A stretch of DNA of 64,000 nucleotides from Ramazzottius varieornatus (lineage: Eukaryota > Tardigrada > Eutardigrada > Parachela > Ramazzottiidae): positions 93,783 to 157,782 of the forward strand of contig BDGG01000002.1 of assembly GCA_001949185.1 (NCBI GenBank), given 5' to 3'. How positions within the stretch are numbered: position 1 is the first letter of the stretch; the number at the start of each line of letters is the position of its first letter. The translations under genes and the position numbers were made by a program. Positions 47,837 through 58,630 of the stretch are shown piece after piece. The notes below the pieces were generated by a model. That model made no database searches and was not told where the DNA came from. It saw only the letters and a program-made list of their open reading frames with translations.

Positions 47837-48916
47837 ATGGAGGACGAGGACTGGATGGTCAGGTTGCAGTCGCTAAAGTTCCTCAAGACTCGCCACGAAG
47901 GCCTGGAAGAAGTCACGTCTCAGCTGAAGGGGAACCGCAAGCAGATGGCTTCCGAGGAGAAACTGCTGGCGGACTTCCGGGCGGAACTGCCGCTTCTGCA
48001 ACAGGAGAAACAAAGTCATGTGGAAATCCTACGACTCATCAACAAGGACATTGAAGATGTAAGCCTCAAAATTATAATGTCATTTGGTTGGCAGGGATTC
48101 ACCCGAGTAACCTCAGGAACGACGCTTCAGTGATCAAGCTCTGAATTATCATAACCGGCAACAATATTTTTGTTTGAATGGTAGAAAAAGGATCACCAGT
48201 TTAGAGGCCGACAGTGGAGCGTAGATTGGTTTAACGTGACATCGTTTTCTCCTACAGATGAATGGTATTCTGAAGAAGAGCCAGGAATGCCGGGAGAACC
48301 TGTCGAAGAAGCAGGACCAGTGCTTCAAAGAGTACATCGAAGTCAAGGATGATGTCGATCGTTTGACCTCGAAAGTGTGGCGGACTTGTCAGAGGAAGGT
48401 CTCCACATACCTCTTAACCTAGTGAGACTGTAAGCTACAGAAAACTGTATTTATGCATCAAGTGAACTATATTTATGCATCCAGAACTATTGTTACAGAC
48501 TGGATGGAACATCCAACGGTGCATTTCCCCCACATGGTGGCGCCACCTGGCCAACAAGAATCTTTCGGCGCCTTCCATCCCTGCATGCCCGCCTTTACCT
48601 CAAAACATCATCCAGACCAAGGATCCATCTTGAGTAACATGATGGAAGCTGCGCGCCGCCTATGAAGGTATAAGGTAAACACTTCATCCCCAATGTTCGT
48701 CAAGCATTTTGGCTTCTCGATGTGGCTCCTGACAAATTATGACTTTTGTGTAAGCATGGAAGCACCATCTGCTAGAAACTAATGTGGATGAAATCTCTGC
48801 AGCGATGTCCCAATTGTGGGCAAGACATCCACCGGAATGCTCCCATCTGTCCTATCTGCAAATCCAAGAGCTATTCCACGAACCCCAAGAAATCCAAAAA
48901 CAGAAAACTAACATGA
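47837..48916 (+). CDS. ZC4H2: ZC4H2 zinc-finger protein, frame conflict in the middle
   Basis: Exons 47837-48058, 48258-48421, 48499-48667 and 48803-48916. The N-terminal coiled coil ([20 protein letters not shown] then [32 protein letters not shown]) follows ZC4H2 closely. The last exon is diagnostic: [20 protein letters not shown] then [15 protein letters not shown], the C4H2 zinc finger and nuclear-signal tail. ZC4H2 is a nuclear cofactor of BMP and neuronal development pathways in vertebrates. The frame breaks after DDVDRL near 48366, where the best continuation is [15 protein letters not shown] in another frame. It breaks again before PPMK at the end of exon 3. Either two single-base indels are present, or the splicing differs from my model. 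Confidence 0.8.
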
Positions 48917-49709
48917 GCAAAACGTCTGTTTCAAAGCAAACCCACAATTACATACCGTCGTACCGTTTTTTTTTGCGTCTGTTGGTGTCTTAATATGTGG
49001 CAATGCCAAACTTCAAGGCACACAATTCTCCTATTTCGCTGAATCCAAGGACGCTATTGGTATCATCGCGGTCTGTAGGTACGAGGTACTTCACTCAATT
49101 CCATCCCCTAGTCCGTAATGCGAAGATAATTACTTTCCTGATTACAGGCCTCGTCTGTGGGACGGTCCATGATTAATTATGGGCGTAACCAGGTATGACC
49201 AAAACTGACCAGATGCCTCTATCTCCACTAATGTTGTACTTTGCCCTTCACTGGGCAGAGTTCAGCAGAGGGGTTCAAACACAAACTTACGAACAAAGCC
49301 AGCCCCGCAGCGACAGCTCGTGCCCAAAAACCCATGTTAGACCACCTGAAGTGGTTTGACATGGGATAACGTGGGGTATCAAGTCGCATGCAAGGTTTAT
49401 TAGTAAGCTCTGCGAGCATTACGTAATTACGCAATAGAAAACCTTTGGAAGTGCCGGTTTGGTTTCAAAGCAGAGACTCCAGCAAAAAGCGAGCAATGTT
49501 CAACACGGTCCAAGGTTCACTGATAACAGCCATTCGCCCTCCACAAAAATTTCATTACTCGATCACGATACATCCGATCAGCGCGAACTTTGAACCCTGA
49601 TGAGTAACACGGAAGACTGCACTAGCCGTTTTAGCTGCACCAAAAGTACCCCAGATGAAAAATTGATTCCTGACAAGTTTCTCTCCAAGACCAAAACGAT
49701 CAGTCTGAA
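48917..49709. other. intergenic, nothing recognised
   Basis: Flank between ZC4H2 and the fucosyltransferase remnant. The missing 5' exon(s) of the latter (cytoplasmic tail and membrane anchor) were not found here. Confidence 0.4.
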
Positions 49710-50609
49710 ATGATTTTTTCATTTCATGTACGGGATATGCAGTGGGACAAACTTCCCGCATATCGTCATTCGCAACAGTATTACGTCTTTCATCTTTCGG
49801 AATCTCCTCCTCCCACGGGGACCTCGCTGGTGTCATGGGTGCCCAGCTTCTTCAACTTGACTTTCATATACCGCCTGGACTCGGATATCGTTGCCGATAT
49901 GTACTTCCAGCACTACAAACCACCCATGTGGGCCGACTGGTCATCCTTCGAAGAAGCATGGAGAGTGAAAACAAAGTTGCCGGTGGTCTTTGTGTCAAAG
50001 TGCATTACGCCCAGTACGCCCAGCATTACGTCAAACTGCACTACGAACCTTGTCTTGGAGAAGCTAAGGGAATACATAGCAATAGACGTCTACGAAAAAT
50101 GCGGACCTCTCAAATGTAATCCAACTTCTCATAAGAAAAAGACGGCCTGCAACGGACTAGTTTCGACGTATAAATTCTTTCTTGCCTTTGAAAATAGGTG
50201 AGCCTTAAACGATGTGGCTATCATCACCGTATCCAAATATAGATTCTCCCTCTTTGCAGTGTTGTCGGGATTATGTGACGGAAAAATTCACCGGGCCTAC
50301 GCGCAAAACACTGTCCCAGTAGTACTTGGCGGAGCAAACCACACAGCTTTATTTCCACCCCATTCCTTCATCAAAATCTGAGATTTCCTCAGCGCCAAAG
50401 CGCTGGCCGAACATTTATTGTTTTTATCAACGAATTCAACGGCTTACCAGGCGTACTTTGAATGGAAACCAAATCCAGTCTACGCTACACTTATCGACGA
50501 CGGTACGACGTCGATAATTGGTATCGAAAACGCCGAGTTCGTCGTAGGTTTCGAAAGACATTGGGTAGGAGTTGAATCGCGCGAACCCCTTAACCGACCT
50601 TGCTATTGA
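49710..50609 (+). pseudogene. alpha-1,3-fucosyltransferase (GT10) pseudogene
   Basis: Exon 49710-50197 gives the GT10 N-terminal fold (IFSFHVRDMQWDKLPAYRHS, ESPPPTGTSLVSWVPSFFNL, TFIYRLDSDIVADMY) and then KFFLAFEN. The next exon from 50260 continues CRDYVTEKF, then VPVVLGGANHTALFPPHSFI, DFLSAKALAEHLLFLSTNST and AYQAYFEWKPNP. These are the donor-binding GT10 motifs in the right order. Frame breaks occur at the exon junction and again within TEKFTG..NTVPVV. TGA at 50379-50381 replaces the Arg of the usual RDF. No membrane anchor precedes it. Active members fucosylate N- or O-glycans (Lewis-type or core alpha-1,3). This copy looks dead but recently so, because long blocks remain readable. Confidence 0.85.
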
Positions 50610-51038
50610 TATTACACATGTCAGGCGTGCTGGTAAGTGATGTTTCACGCTGTCTGGAAAGGTCGGTGTTCTACGCACTACACAACGTCATTTTGTTTCC
50701 AAATACCACTTCCAGCGCTTGTGGAGAACCCCGAGCGGGAGTGTAGCTGAATTCGACTTTCTGATAAGACAGAAAACCCCCTAAATGCAATTGATATCTC
50801 CTATCGTGACCAACTGGGATGAAGCAAAAAAGAACGGGGCTAAATTTGGGCAATAAAATTCAAAATAGCCGAGTCAAAGCTGCCGAGATCCCAGCCACCA
50901 TTTAAGCTGGAGAAGTTCTTTTTACAAACTGATGATAAAACTCAAAGCTTAAGCTGTCAGTACTGACCGAGTCGGATACATGCAAGTCGAATTCCCACCT
51001 TATTCACCAAGCCTCAGGTCTTGCAAAGGTTTTCTCCA

Positions 51039-54000
51039 TCAGACCCAGTTGTTTTCCGGCAACAACTAGAGCCAAAAACGGTCGAGATGTCGGACGCGGC
51101 GAATGAGACAAGTTCGAACGAAGAAAGTGGGCGCTCGGCGAACAAACTCGAACAGATTATTTCCCTCAGTGGCGAACCGTCCCACTGTTATCGGCTGGAA
51201 GTGTGCGCCACTGGGGGGAAACCACTTTGGCGAGTTTGTTATCCCTGTTGACAACATCGAACAAGGACGGTACTTACCCCGACACCCTGACTAATCTTGG
51301 GTTTCAAGTCTTCGTCCCGAAGGAATTCGGTGGGGTAGGACACCACATAACCCCGCAGTTCCTTCAGGCGAGCCTTGGCTTGCTCCGGGTCAGTCTCAGC
51401 TAACTTCGCAGTCTTCAGGTTTTCTTCCACTTGTTGGAAAGTCAAGACTTTGTTGGTCGGTAACGGGAAAAACACCTGTCAAAACAAGCCCAACACACAT
51501 TCTCGCAGAAACAACTTGCAAACTAGCAAAGTCTACAGGATTATTTCCCCAAGTGACGAGCGTTCTTGATGTTATCAGCTGACAGCCTGCGCCACTTGAG
51601 AAAACGATCGTGTCACGGTCTTCCCAAGTGGCGCAAGCCGCCAGTGTTACTGGCCCACAGCGCGCGCCACTTGGAGAAACGATTGTGTCGAGCTACCGCT
51701 GCACGGCCTTCACTGCCCACCTCTTCGAAAATTTGCTCATTGGCCATGGCGCGTTGTATCCACGTGTCGAAGTAGAAGCTATCGCAGGTGGGGTCTTGGA
51801 CGATGGCATCGGCCTCTGCTTCCGACACAGCAGCTGGCATGTCTTCCAACAGGCAAAGGCAGATTCTACAGGGAAACACAACGTCATCCAAACCGGAAGA
51901 TGCAGAAACTTTCCTATACAAGCCTTACTTCATCAGTCGTTTGCGGGATCGGCCGGAGAATTTGCCGCAAGCGTAAGGTTGGCCGTTCATCCTGGACTCT
52001 TCAAACTGCTGGTCTTCAACGAGGAAGGCAATTTCGGCGTCATGTTCGCCCACCAAAGAGCGATCGTTGATGTTGGCTGAGCCGATGATGGTTGTCGTAT
52101 CGTCGGCGATCAGCAGCTTACTGTGGACATACACCATCTCGGTCTTCAGCTTGCCAGAGATCTCACCGTGGGTGCGCAGCCCACAGAAGAAAATGTACGG
52201 CGTCGGATCGATGCCTAAAACGATACACTCAACTAACATCCCAAAGTATGCCGAGAATATTTCACCGATCTGAGATCAAAGAGAGGTCTTATCTGCATTT
52301 ACTGGCCGTACCTCGAGCTCGAAGTTGTTCAAGCACTGAATATCCCCCACGCGAAATACTCTGGTATGTGTAGTGCATCACCCCTTGCAGCGGTGCAGCT
52401 CCTGTAAATCATCAGCCAAATAGATTTGACCTTCTTCCGCATTCTTCCATTCGGAGCAAAGAAAAACAGTGGGTTGATTTCTCTATCGATGGATGTTCGA
52501 AAACTGCTTCTTACGGTTGGTTCCCCAGGTTCCACCCATGGCTTGTTGCAGCGGCAAGATAACGTAGACACGGAATGTTTCACCCAGCTTGTGCGCTCGT
52601 TCTATCCGCATGACTAGCGCGTCACCCACTCGGTTGCGAACCAAATGGTGGTCGGCCACGATGGTCGTGAAGAAGGCATTCTGCACAGAGAGAAGACCAA
52701 ACAATGTTTACCGACCAGCTTTAAACATCTCTCAGCAGGAAAATTCTGTGGGAGCTCACTACAGCAACTCGTCAAGTCATCGTTACCAAGTGGCGCACAG
52801 TTTCGCCCACTGCCACTGGAAGCTTGCGGCACTTGGCATGGAAACCCAACCTCACGACATCGTTTCCTCAAGTGACGCACGCTCCCACATGATATTACCG
52901 ACAACGTACGTCACTGTGAAAAAGATCCTACCCAGTGCTGCCAACTAACCTCTATGTAGATGTAGTGTTTGGCAGCAAGGATAATGTCGTAGTAGGCTTG
53001 TTCAATGGAGTGTTCAGGTGCCGAGTTAGGGGAGAGGCCGCTAGACCATGAAGAAGCACTGCGCAAGACTTGCACTCGGCAGGAATGAACGTTATCGGGC
53101 AAGGCATCGACATCGACCAGGACCTCAGCACGCGACTTTGGCAGGAGGAAATCGTACTCTTCTTCGAAGCGATACTTTTGCAGCTGGAAGAGAAAAACAG
53201 AAGACCGTTCAACTTCTGAGACGACTCTGGAGCGAGTGGAAACTGCGGTGCGAGAAAACAACCTACCTTTATGGCATTCCATTTTTGGATAAAATTTCGA
53301 GCAGCGTCCACAGCAGGAGCTCCCCACACGCAAGCACCCAAATCGCGCCACGGAAGCCGTGGATGAATATCCCGCTCCAGTTGATCTACAACGATGATCA
53401 GGCTGTAACACGTAACGACCTGCATATCCGAGTATGCCAGGCGAAATCATCCTTATTGCAGCAACGAAAGACTATCGGACTTACCTAAGTAAGGATCTCC
53501 CGTCTTGGGTTGCTCCACGCCTTTGATCTTCTCGTTAACGTACTCGTTTCCGATCCACAGGTACTCTGCAAGAAAGAAGAGCCCACTGACATCCCCCCTC
53601 ACTATTTAGTCGGTAGGATTCTCCACATACTTTTGGCCAGTCCGGGAAGCAGTTCTTTATCGTCTTTGGCCTTCTGTTTCAATATGTCCTCAGCTTCCGT
53701 TGTTGTTGTCTTCCCTCCCATCCTCCTACATTACACAATTTACCATTAAAAACGTCGACGGCGTTCAAAAAAACCAAGCCACTTCGGTCCCAGGCAAGTG
53801 ATAAGGCCAGACTAGCCGGTGGCGCATGTTTGCCGCCCATAACATCAACAACGTGCGCTATTTGGACAGGCAATACGAAACCCGACCAGATCGCCTTGCA
53901 AACCGGCGCACGCTTTCAGCTATTAATGCTACAAATGTGCGCCACTTGGAAAGAAGAACCCCGTCGAGTTGGTTCGCCGAATTCCCACTGACCTTTTAGC

Positions 54001-57000
54001 AATCCCAGCGCCTCTTGCCATCTTCTTTTTGGCCTTCTTGAATTTTGCAAACTACCAACACAGAACAAGACAGCTGACCACCATCATACACTGTCATGGC
54101 ATGATAGCCGAGGCAAGACAATATACCGTTGCTCCACCAAAGGCAAACGAGGGGTGGTTGAAGTGTGCTCGAATCTGTTTGCGCAAAGCAGGCACGGCCT
54201 GTGACGCATTGATCTTGCGCCTAAAGCGGTCTTTGTGGGCTTCCTTGGCTTTACATTTCTCGGACTGCATCGTGGGAGCACAAGTGCAGTCGCGATCGAC
54301 TTCACCCTTGTCCGTCTGCGCCAAATTTTGATCCATAAACTACAACCAAGATACAGCGTTAAAAACTTCCAACGAGGTAAGGCCTGCCGCAATATGGCAT
54401 TGATTCCGAAAAAGAGTTACCGCTTGGAGCGATGGTCCCTGATCACTCAACCGGTAATGATGATCATCCCACCTGCCCCAACACATGTCGATGCCGGCAA
54501 AAGCCATTTCCTGGTCAACCATGACCATCTTCTCGTGGTGAGTCCACAGAATAACGTTGGCGTCTGGATGCCTCATCACCTACACACCACACCAAAAGGC
54601 TACAGTACATAACCGTCCACAACATTGCGCCTTACGTGGTAACAGTGTGATAGCCGTTACTATACAAAGATGTCGCCACAAAGATGAAACGTCCCTTCCT
54701 CACCTCAATGTTAGGGTGACCTTCCAGCAGAATCTTGGTATAGTGGCTGTTGGCCGCTGAGGCCGCCCTCGACTCTTTGAAAAGAAGGATGTAAATCCTC
54801 ACTCCTCTATCCTGCAAGAGGGAAGAAAAAATCTGATTGACAACATGAATCTAAATTCGCTAATAACCTCGACAATCCAACTCGCCAAGATCGCTTTTCC
54901 GAATAGCGCATTCTGGCAGCCAATAAGACTGATCATGTGCACCACCCCAGTGAACCATCAAACTCGACAAAATCGTTATCCCCAAGTGGCGCACCGTTCT
55001 AGCCAACCTCACCAAAAATGTGCGACACTGTGGGGGGGGAGAAATCGAGTTTGACCAAGTTTCCATTCATCACGTTGAGTGCAATGAAAAATGTTCCAGA
55101 GTACTGGATGGAAAAATAGACGAGTGAAAATCTTTTTACCGCGACGCGTTTGAGCAGATTGATGATCTGCCACTCGCCATCCGCCGTCACCGGTCTCTTC
55201 AGAAAGATATCTGGACTCAACCACCAAGCTCCAATGAAAATCTCCTTCTTGGCGCCCTCGATGGCATCGGCCACCGCCGCGAAGTACTCGATGCCGTTGA
55301 TGAAGAACTTGGCCGGCACATTATCTCTGGCTGGAGCGAAGCTGTTGTGTGGATGGTCAACCGCCGTCCACTCCGCCGCCGTCGTCTGCATCAACTTGCG
55401 CATCTGCGCTATCCAGAAGTTCTTCTCGAACATGTTGGAGAAGTTGAACACGAGGTCTTTCATGTTGTGGCGAAGCTTGATGGCCCGAGGTCGAGTCTTG
55501 AGGTCTTCGATTTTGGTGCGTTGATCGAACATAAACACGGCGGCAATCTCGTTCGTCTTGGGCCGGAGGAGCAAGTAACAGGTGTCTCTCAAGATCAACC
55601 ACCTCAAAAAAATGCCAAGTCAATTGACATGGGAAGAGAAGCTTTCACGTCGGTCTTGACGAACATGCATACCCCAAGACGAAAAATATTCACTAAAGCA
55701 AGAGCATGCAGGTACGTGCAAAGATGGTAAATGAGCACCAATCTTTCACGCACCGGCATACTACGCCACGGATATAGGCCATAGAGGCACCAGTATGCAG
55801 GTACGTGCAAAGATGGATTAGAGCTTGGTTGCAAATCTTGGATAGTTTGAATGTTGACAAAATGCCCCTTACCGTTCTTTCCAGTGGGAGAGTATCTTGC
55901 AGGCAAAGTTGTCGTGGTTGCAGCTGACGTGGAGGTCGTCGCGAATGCCGCAACCCATCTTCTTCAAGATGACTTCCTTGTGCTTCTTGTGGCCCTGCCG
56001 CGGTCCATCACTAAAGCTCATCCATGTAACTTCCAAGAACCTCACTGCAGCCAAGTGCTCTCGACGCAGGGGATCGTTCAGGATGGTTTTCAGCATGTCT
56101 TCCATTGCGTACTGCAACGACACCAATCCCAGTTGAAACAAAACTTGCAGAGTTTAAACTCAACGAAGGATGTTATACCGCGTGCGCAGTGATCTCTTCC
56201 ACGCTGGCGTTTTCCGGTAGCCTGTCGGGGATCTTTTGACTTCTTTCTCGTAGTCGTTCGTCGTAGTAGTACAGGATAACGAAGAGCTGCCGAATTTGCT
56301 TGTAGTTGCGAAGGATTGTCCAGTAGTAACCGCCATGGTTAACATCGATACGATACCTGCAAAAACCGACCATTTGGGACCTCGGCAAACAATACAAAAG
56401 TGCTTAAACTGCCTCAAATTCACACGTTATATTTTTCTATGTAGCTCACGTTACGGGTTTGAGGGATATGACTTCTTTGCGAGACACCTCCACGACGCGG
56501 ATGACGATGTCGAAGCCGTTGAGGAATACCGACCTTCCTTCGTTGACATCGGAAATATTCTTGTCGGTCGGTGTCGTCACGACGGTCCGGCAAAGAACGT
56601 CCGTTTCATATTCATCGTAGGCGGTCTCGATTAGGTGAGTTCGATCTGCAAGAAAGAAAACACAACAATAGAGACAAGTCGAACAAGTAGGAAAATATTT
56701 CCGTCCGTTCACCGAAAAAATTCAGTACTTCAGGCAAAGCATTTGCAACACGTGGCAAATCGTGTGGCACAAGTTCGAATGGTACGCCATCGGATGTCAC
56801 TTGTAGTGCCGTACACTGCGCGGCCCAACATGGCGCTCGAGTCTCGAGGGATCTTCTGCGATACTCCCCTTGCACACAGAAATTTCGGGACAAAAATGCA
56901 GATTATGCGATACCTGCATCGTGATTCGCGTGAAGCACGGCGGATGGGCTGAGATCATAAACTTTCTTGGCAGGGCCAGGAGAGTCCAAGTAGGGTATAC

Positions 57001-57115
57001 CGTTGATTTTCCCATCAGTTTTCCCCTCTAACATTCCCGATCTTAGGTAGTCTCCGGAACCCCCTCCACCGTTTGGAATATACAAGCCTGTCTTGGCGTT
57101 CATATCTTGCGCCAT
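51039..57115 (-). CDS. PLD: phospholipase D (PLD1/PLD2 type)
   Basis: A long multi-exon gene on the minus strand. The N terminus begins [20 protein letters not shown] at 57115. A PX domain follows ([20 protein letters not shown] around 56340, then [20 protein letters not shown] near 56080), then a PH domain ([20 protein letters not shown], near 55560). The first catalytic half has [47 protein letters not shown] and the HKD motif [20 protein letters not shown] near 54530. The second half has [26 protein letters not shown]-like [11 protein letters not shown] and the HKD motif [20 protein letters not shown] near 52110. The gene ends with a nine-codon exon 51039-51065 (LLPENNWV), matching the conserved short hydrophobic C terminus. 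The enzyme hydrolyses phosphatidylcholine to phosphatidic acid in membrane traffic and Arf/Rho signalling. The HKD1 turn reads FAGID rather than the usual FxGGID. Introns carry many foldback repeats. Confidence 0.93.
51164..51216. repeat. foldback repeat unit (PLD last intron)
   Basis: CTCAGTGGCGAACC against GTGTGCGCCACTGGGG, a slightly diverged unit. Confidence 0.7.
51550..51674. repeat. foldback repeat, tandem pair (PLD intron)
   Basis: Units at 51550-51599 and 51624-51674, 74 bp apart. The second has near-perfect arms CCCAAGTGGCGCA / CGCGCCACTTGG, followed by AGAAACGATTGTGTCGAG. Confidence 0.85.
52786..52918. repeat. foldback repeat, tandem pair (PLD intron)
   Basis: Units at 52786-52836 and about 52867-52918. 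The first is preceded by the leader AACTCGTCAAGTCATCGTTA. Confidence 0.8.
53814..53949. repeat. foldback repeat, tandem pair (PLD intron)
   Basis: Units at about 53814-53865 (GCCGGTGGCGCA / GTGCGCTATTTGG) and 53899-53949 (CAAACCGGCGCA / TGTGCGCCACTTGG), with the leader ACCAGATCGCC. Confidence 0.75.
54899..55033. repeat. foldback repeat, tandem pair (PLD intron)
   Basis: Units at 54899-54949 (diverged) and 54982-55033. Leaders are AACTCGCCAAGATCGCTTTT and AACTCGACAAAATCGTTATC. Confidence 0.75.
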
Positions 57116-58630
57116 TGTCGGCTCACAATGTTATGCGACCTAGAGAAAACAACAGAAAAACAGTTCCATATCGATCGACTTTTGAAATGGTTATGAATGA
57201 TTGCCTTTGGGGAAATTCCAGTCGGTCGGCCGGTGGAGCAGAACCGTTTCAGATAATATTATCCCATCCGCATCCGGCACCATAAGAATCCACTCTACGC
57301 CAGCTCTAGCTTGTGTGATCCATAGGTCCGAAATCTGCAATGCAAAGAAGAGACAGGTATCTTTTCCACCTGAATGACTGTCCGCGAAATTCCTCGCGGT
57401 TGTGCTTACCTATGATACTGTATTTCAAGATAAACTGTGTTAGGTAATTGTCAGTAAGCCATATGACATGACGTGCTCCACTTTCCGGAAATTCTGCGGA
57501 ACGGTCTAATCCGCAAACTCTCAAGTCGGTGTCCTATCCCCTCCAGAGTGCGTCCGAGTTAGACTTGCTGGAAATTCTTAGTTTTTGGCGAATTTGGCGA
57601 ATGAAGGAACAGGTGTCGAGCGCAGGTGTGCAGTGAGCATCAGAACATGACGACACGCACCTAAAAATAGCGGTTCTGTCACCGTTTAACTTGATTAGAT
57701 GCACTCGAACGCTGAACAACTACAAGACTGCTTGGTTGACGAAACTTTGCACTGCGTGCATTCAACCGATAAAGAGGCTGAACAAAGTAGTCGAATTGAG
57801 CCAATCGTAGATTTCAGGAAATGGAAAATTTCTAGCAACTCTAGTCCGAGTCCGAACAGCTGGCTGCTTCGTTGCTCGTTCGCTGCCGCGCTGAGAGTCC
57901 CCCCCCCGGGGCCATAGCACGCACTGCACCCCCTCGTTCCGGGGGCTTGAGGTCAACACGTTAAGTGCCCCAGGGGCTTGATACTTTTGTTGCCATCTCA
58001 CTTTTCGTCAGCGGTTTCCATCCTTGATCGTCCAGCCCTTCTCAAACTTGCCAAAGTTCAAACAGATCCCTTTCCCCTCGTGAATAATTGCGCATCGATC
58101 CATCTTGCTGCCGGAGTATACGTTCAGAAGTGGGATATCGAGAAACCGCAGTAAGTGAATGGCTTTTCCGTTGCGGCCAAGCGACAGCGGATCGCCTCAT
58201 CGCTGTAGCTGGAGGAGGTGTGCGGTTGACATGCGAGATCACGAAGACCTGCTCTGCTCGTGTTTATCCGTTCCATGTCTAATACCCTTACTGACTTTAC
58301 AGCTATCGAGGCGTACAGCGTACAATCCTTTTCAGACTTCACAAGGACAGCGAGGTAAGTCCCGAAAGCATTGGGGTTTTTCAGGTCCAATCAACTAGTT
58401 TATGGTTGATTTTACGGTACACGTACAAGCAAAGGACTACTGTACCAGCATGAAAGCTTCTTAGCACTAAAAATTCGGGACTGCAAGATCTCGAGTGGGG
58501 ACTACTGGATAAAACAACGGGAAGGTTGAGGGGATAACAACAAATAAAACAATAACAGGGAATAAAGAAGAGGGAGAATGTTCGACAACCAACCGGAAGT
58601 GAGCTTGCAGAGTGTGCGAAATGGTCTGTG
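57116..58630. other. intergenic region, no supported gene
   Basis: This lies between PLD and the lectin gene, both on the minus strand. A C-rich run at 57898-57910 and a GGGGCTTGA duplication near 57942 and 57973 are the only visible structures. Open frames at 58088-58390 on both strands cannot be joined or named. Confidence 0.35.

Noticed and set aside
51610-52080. Plus-strand open frames inside the PLD gene
   Set aside because: Antisense shadows of PLD exons, which match the family on the minus strand.
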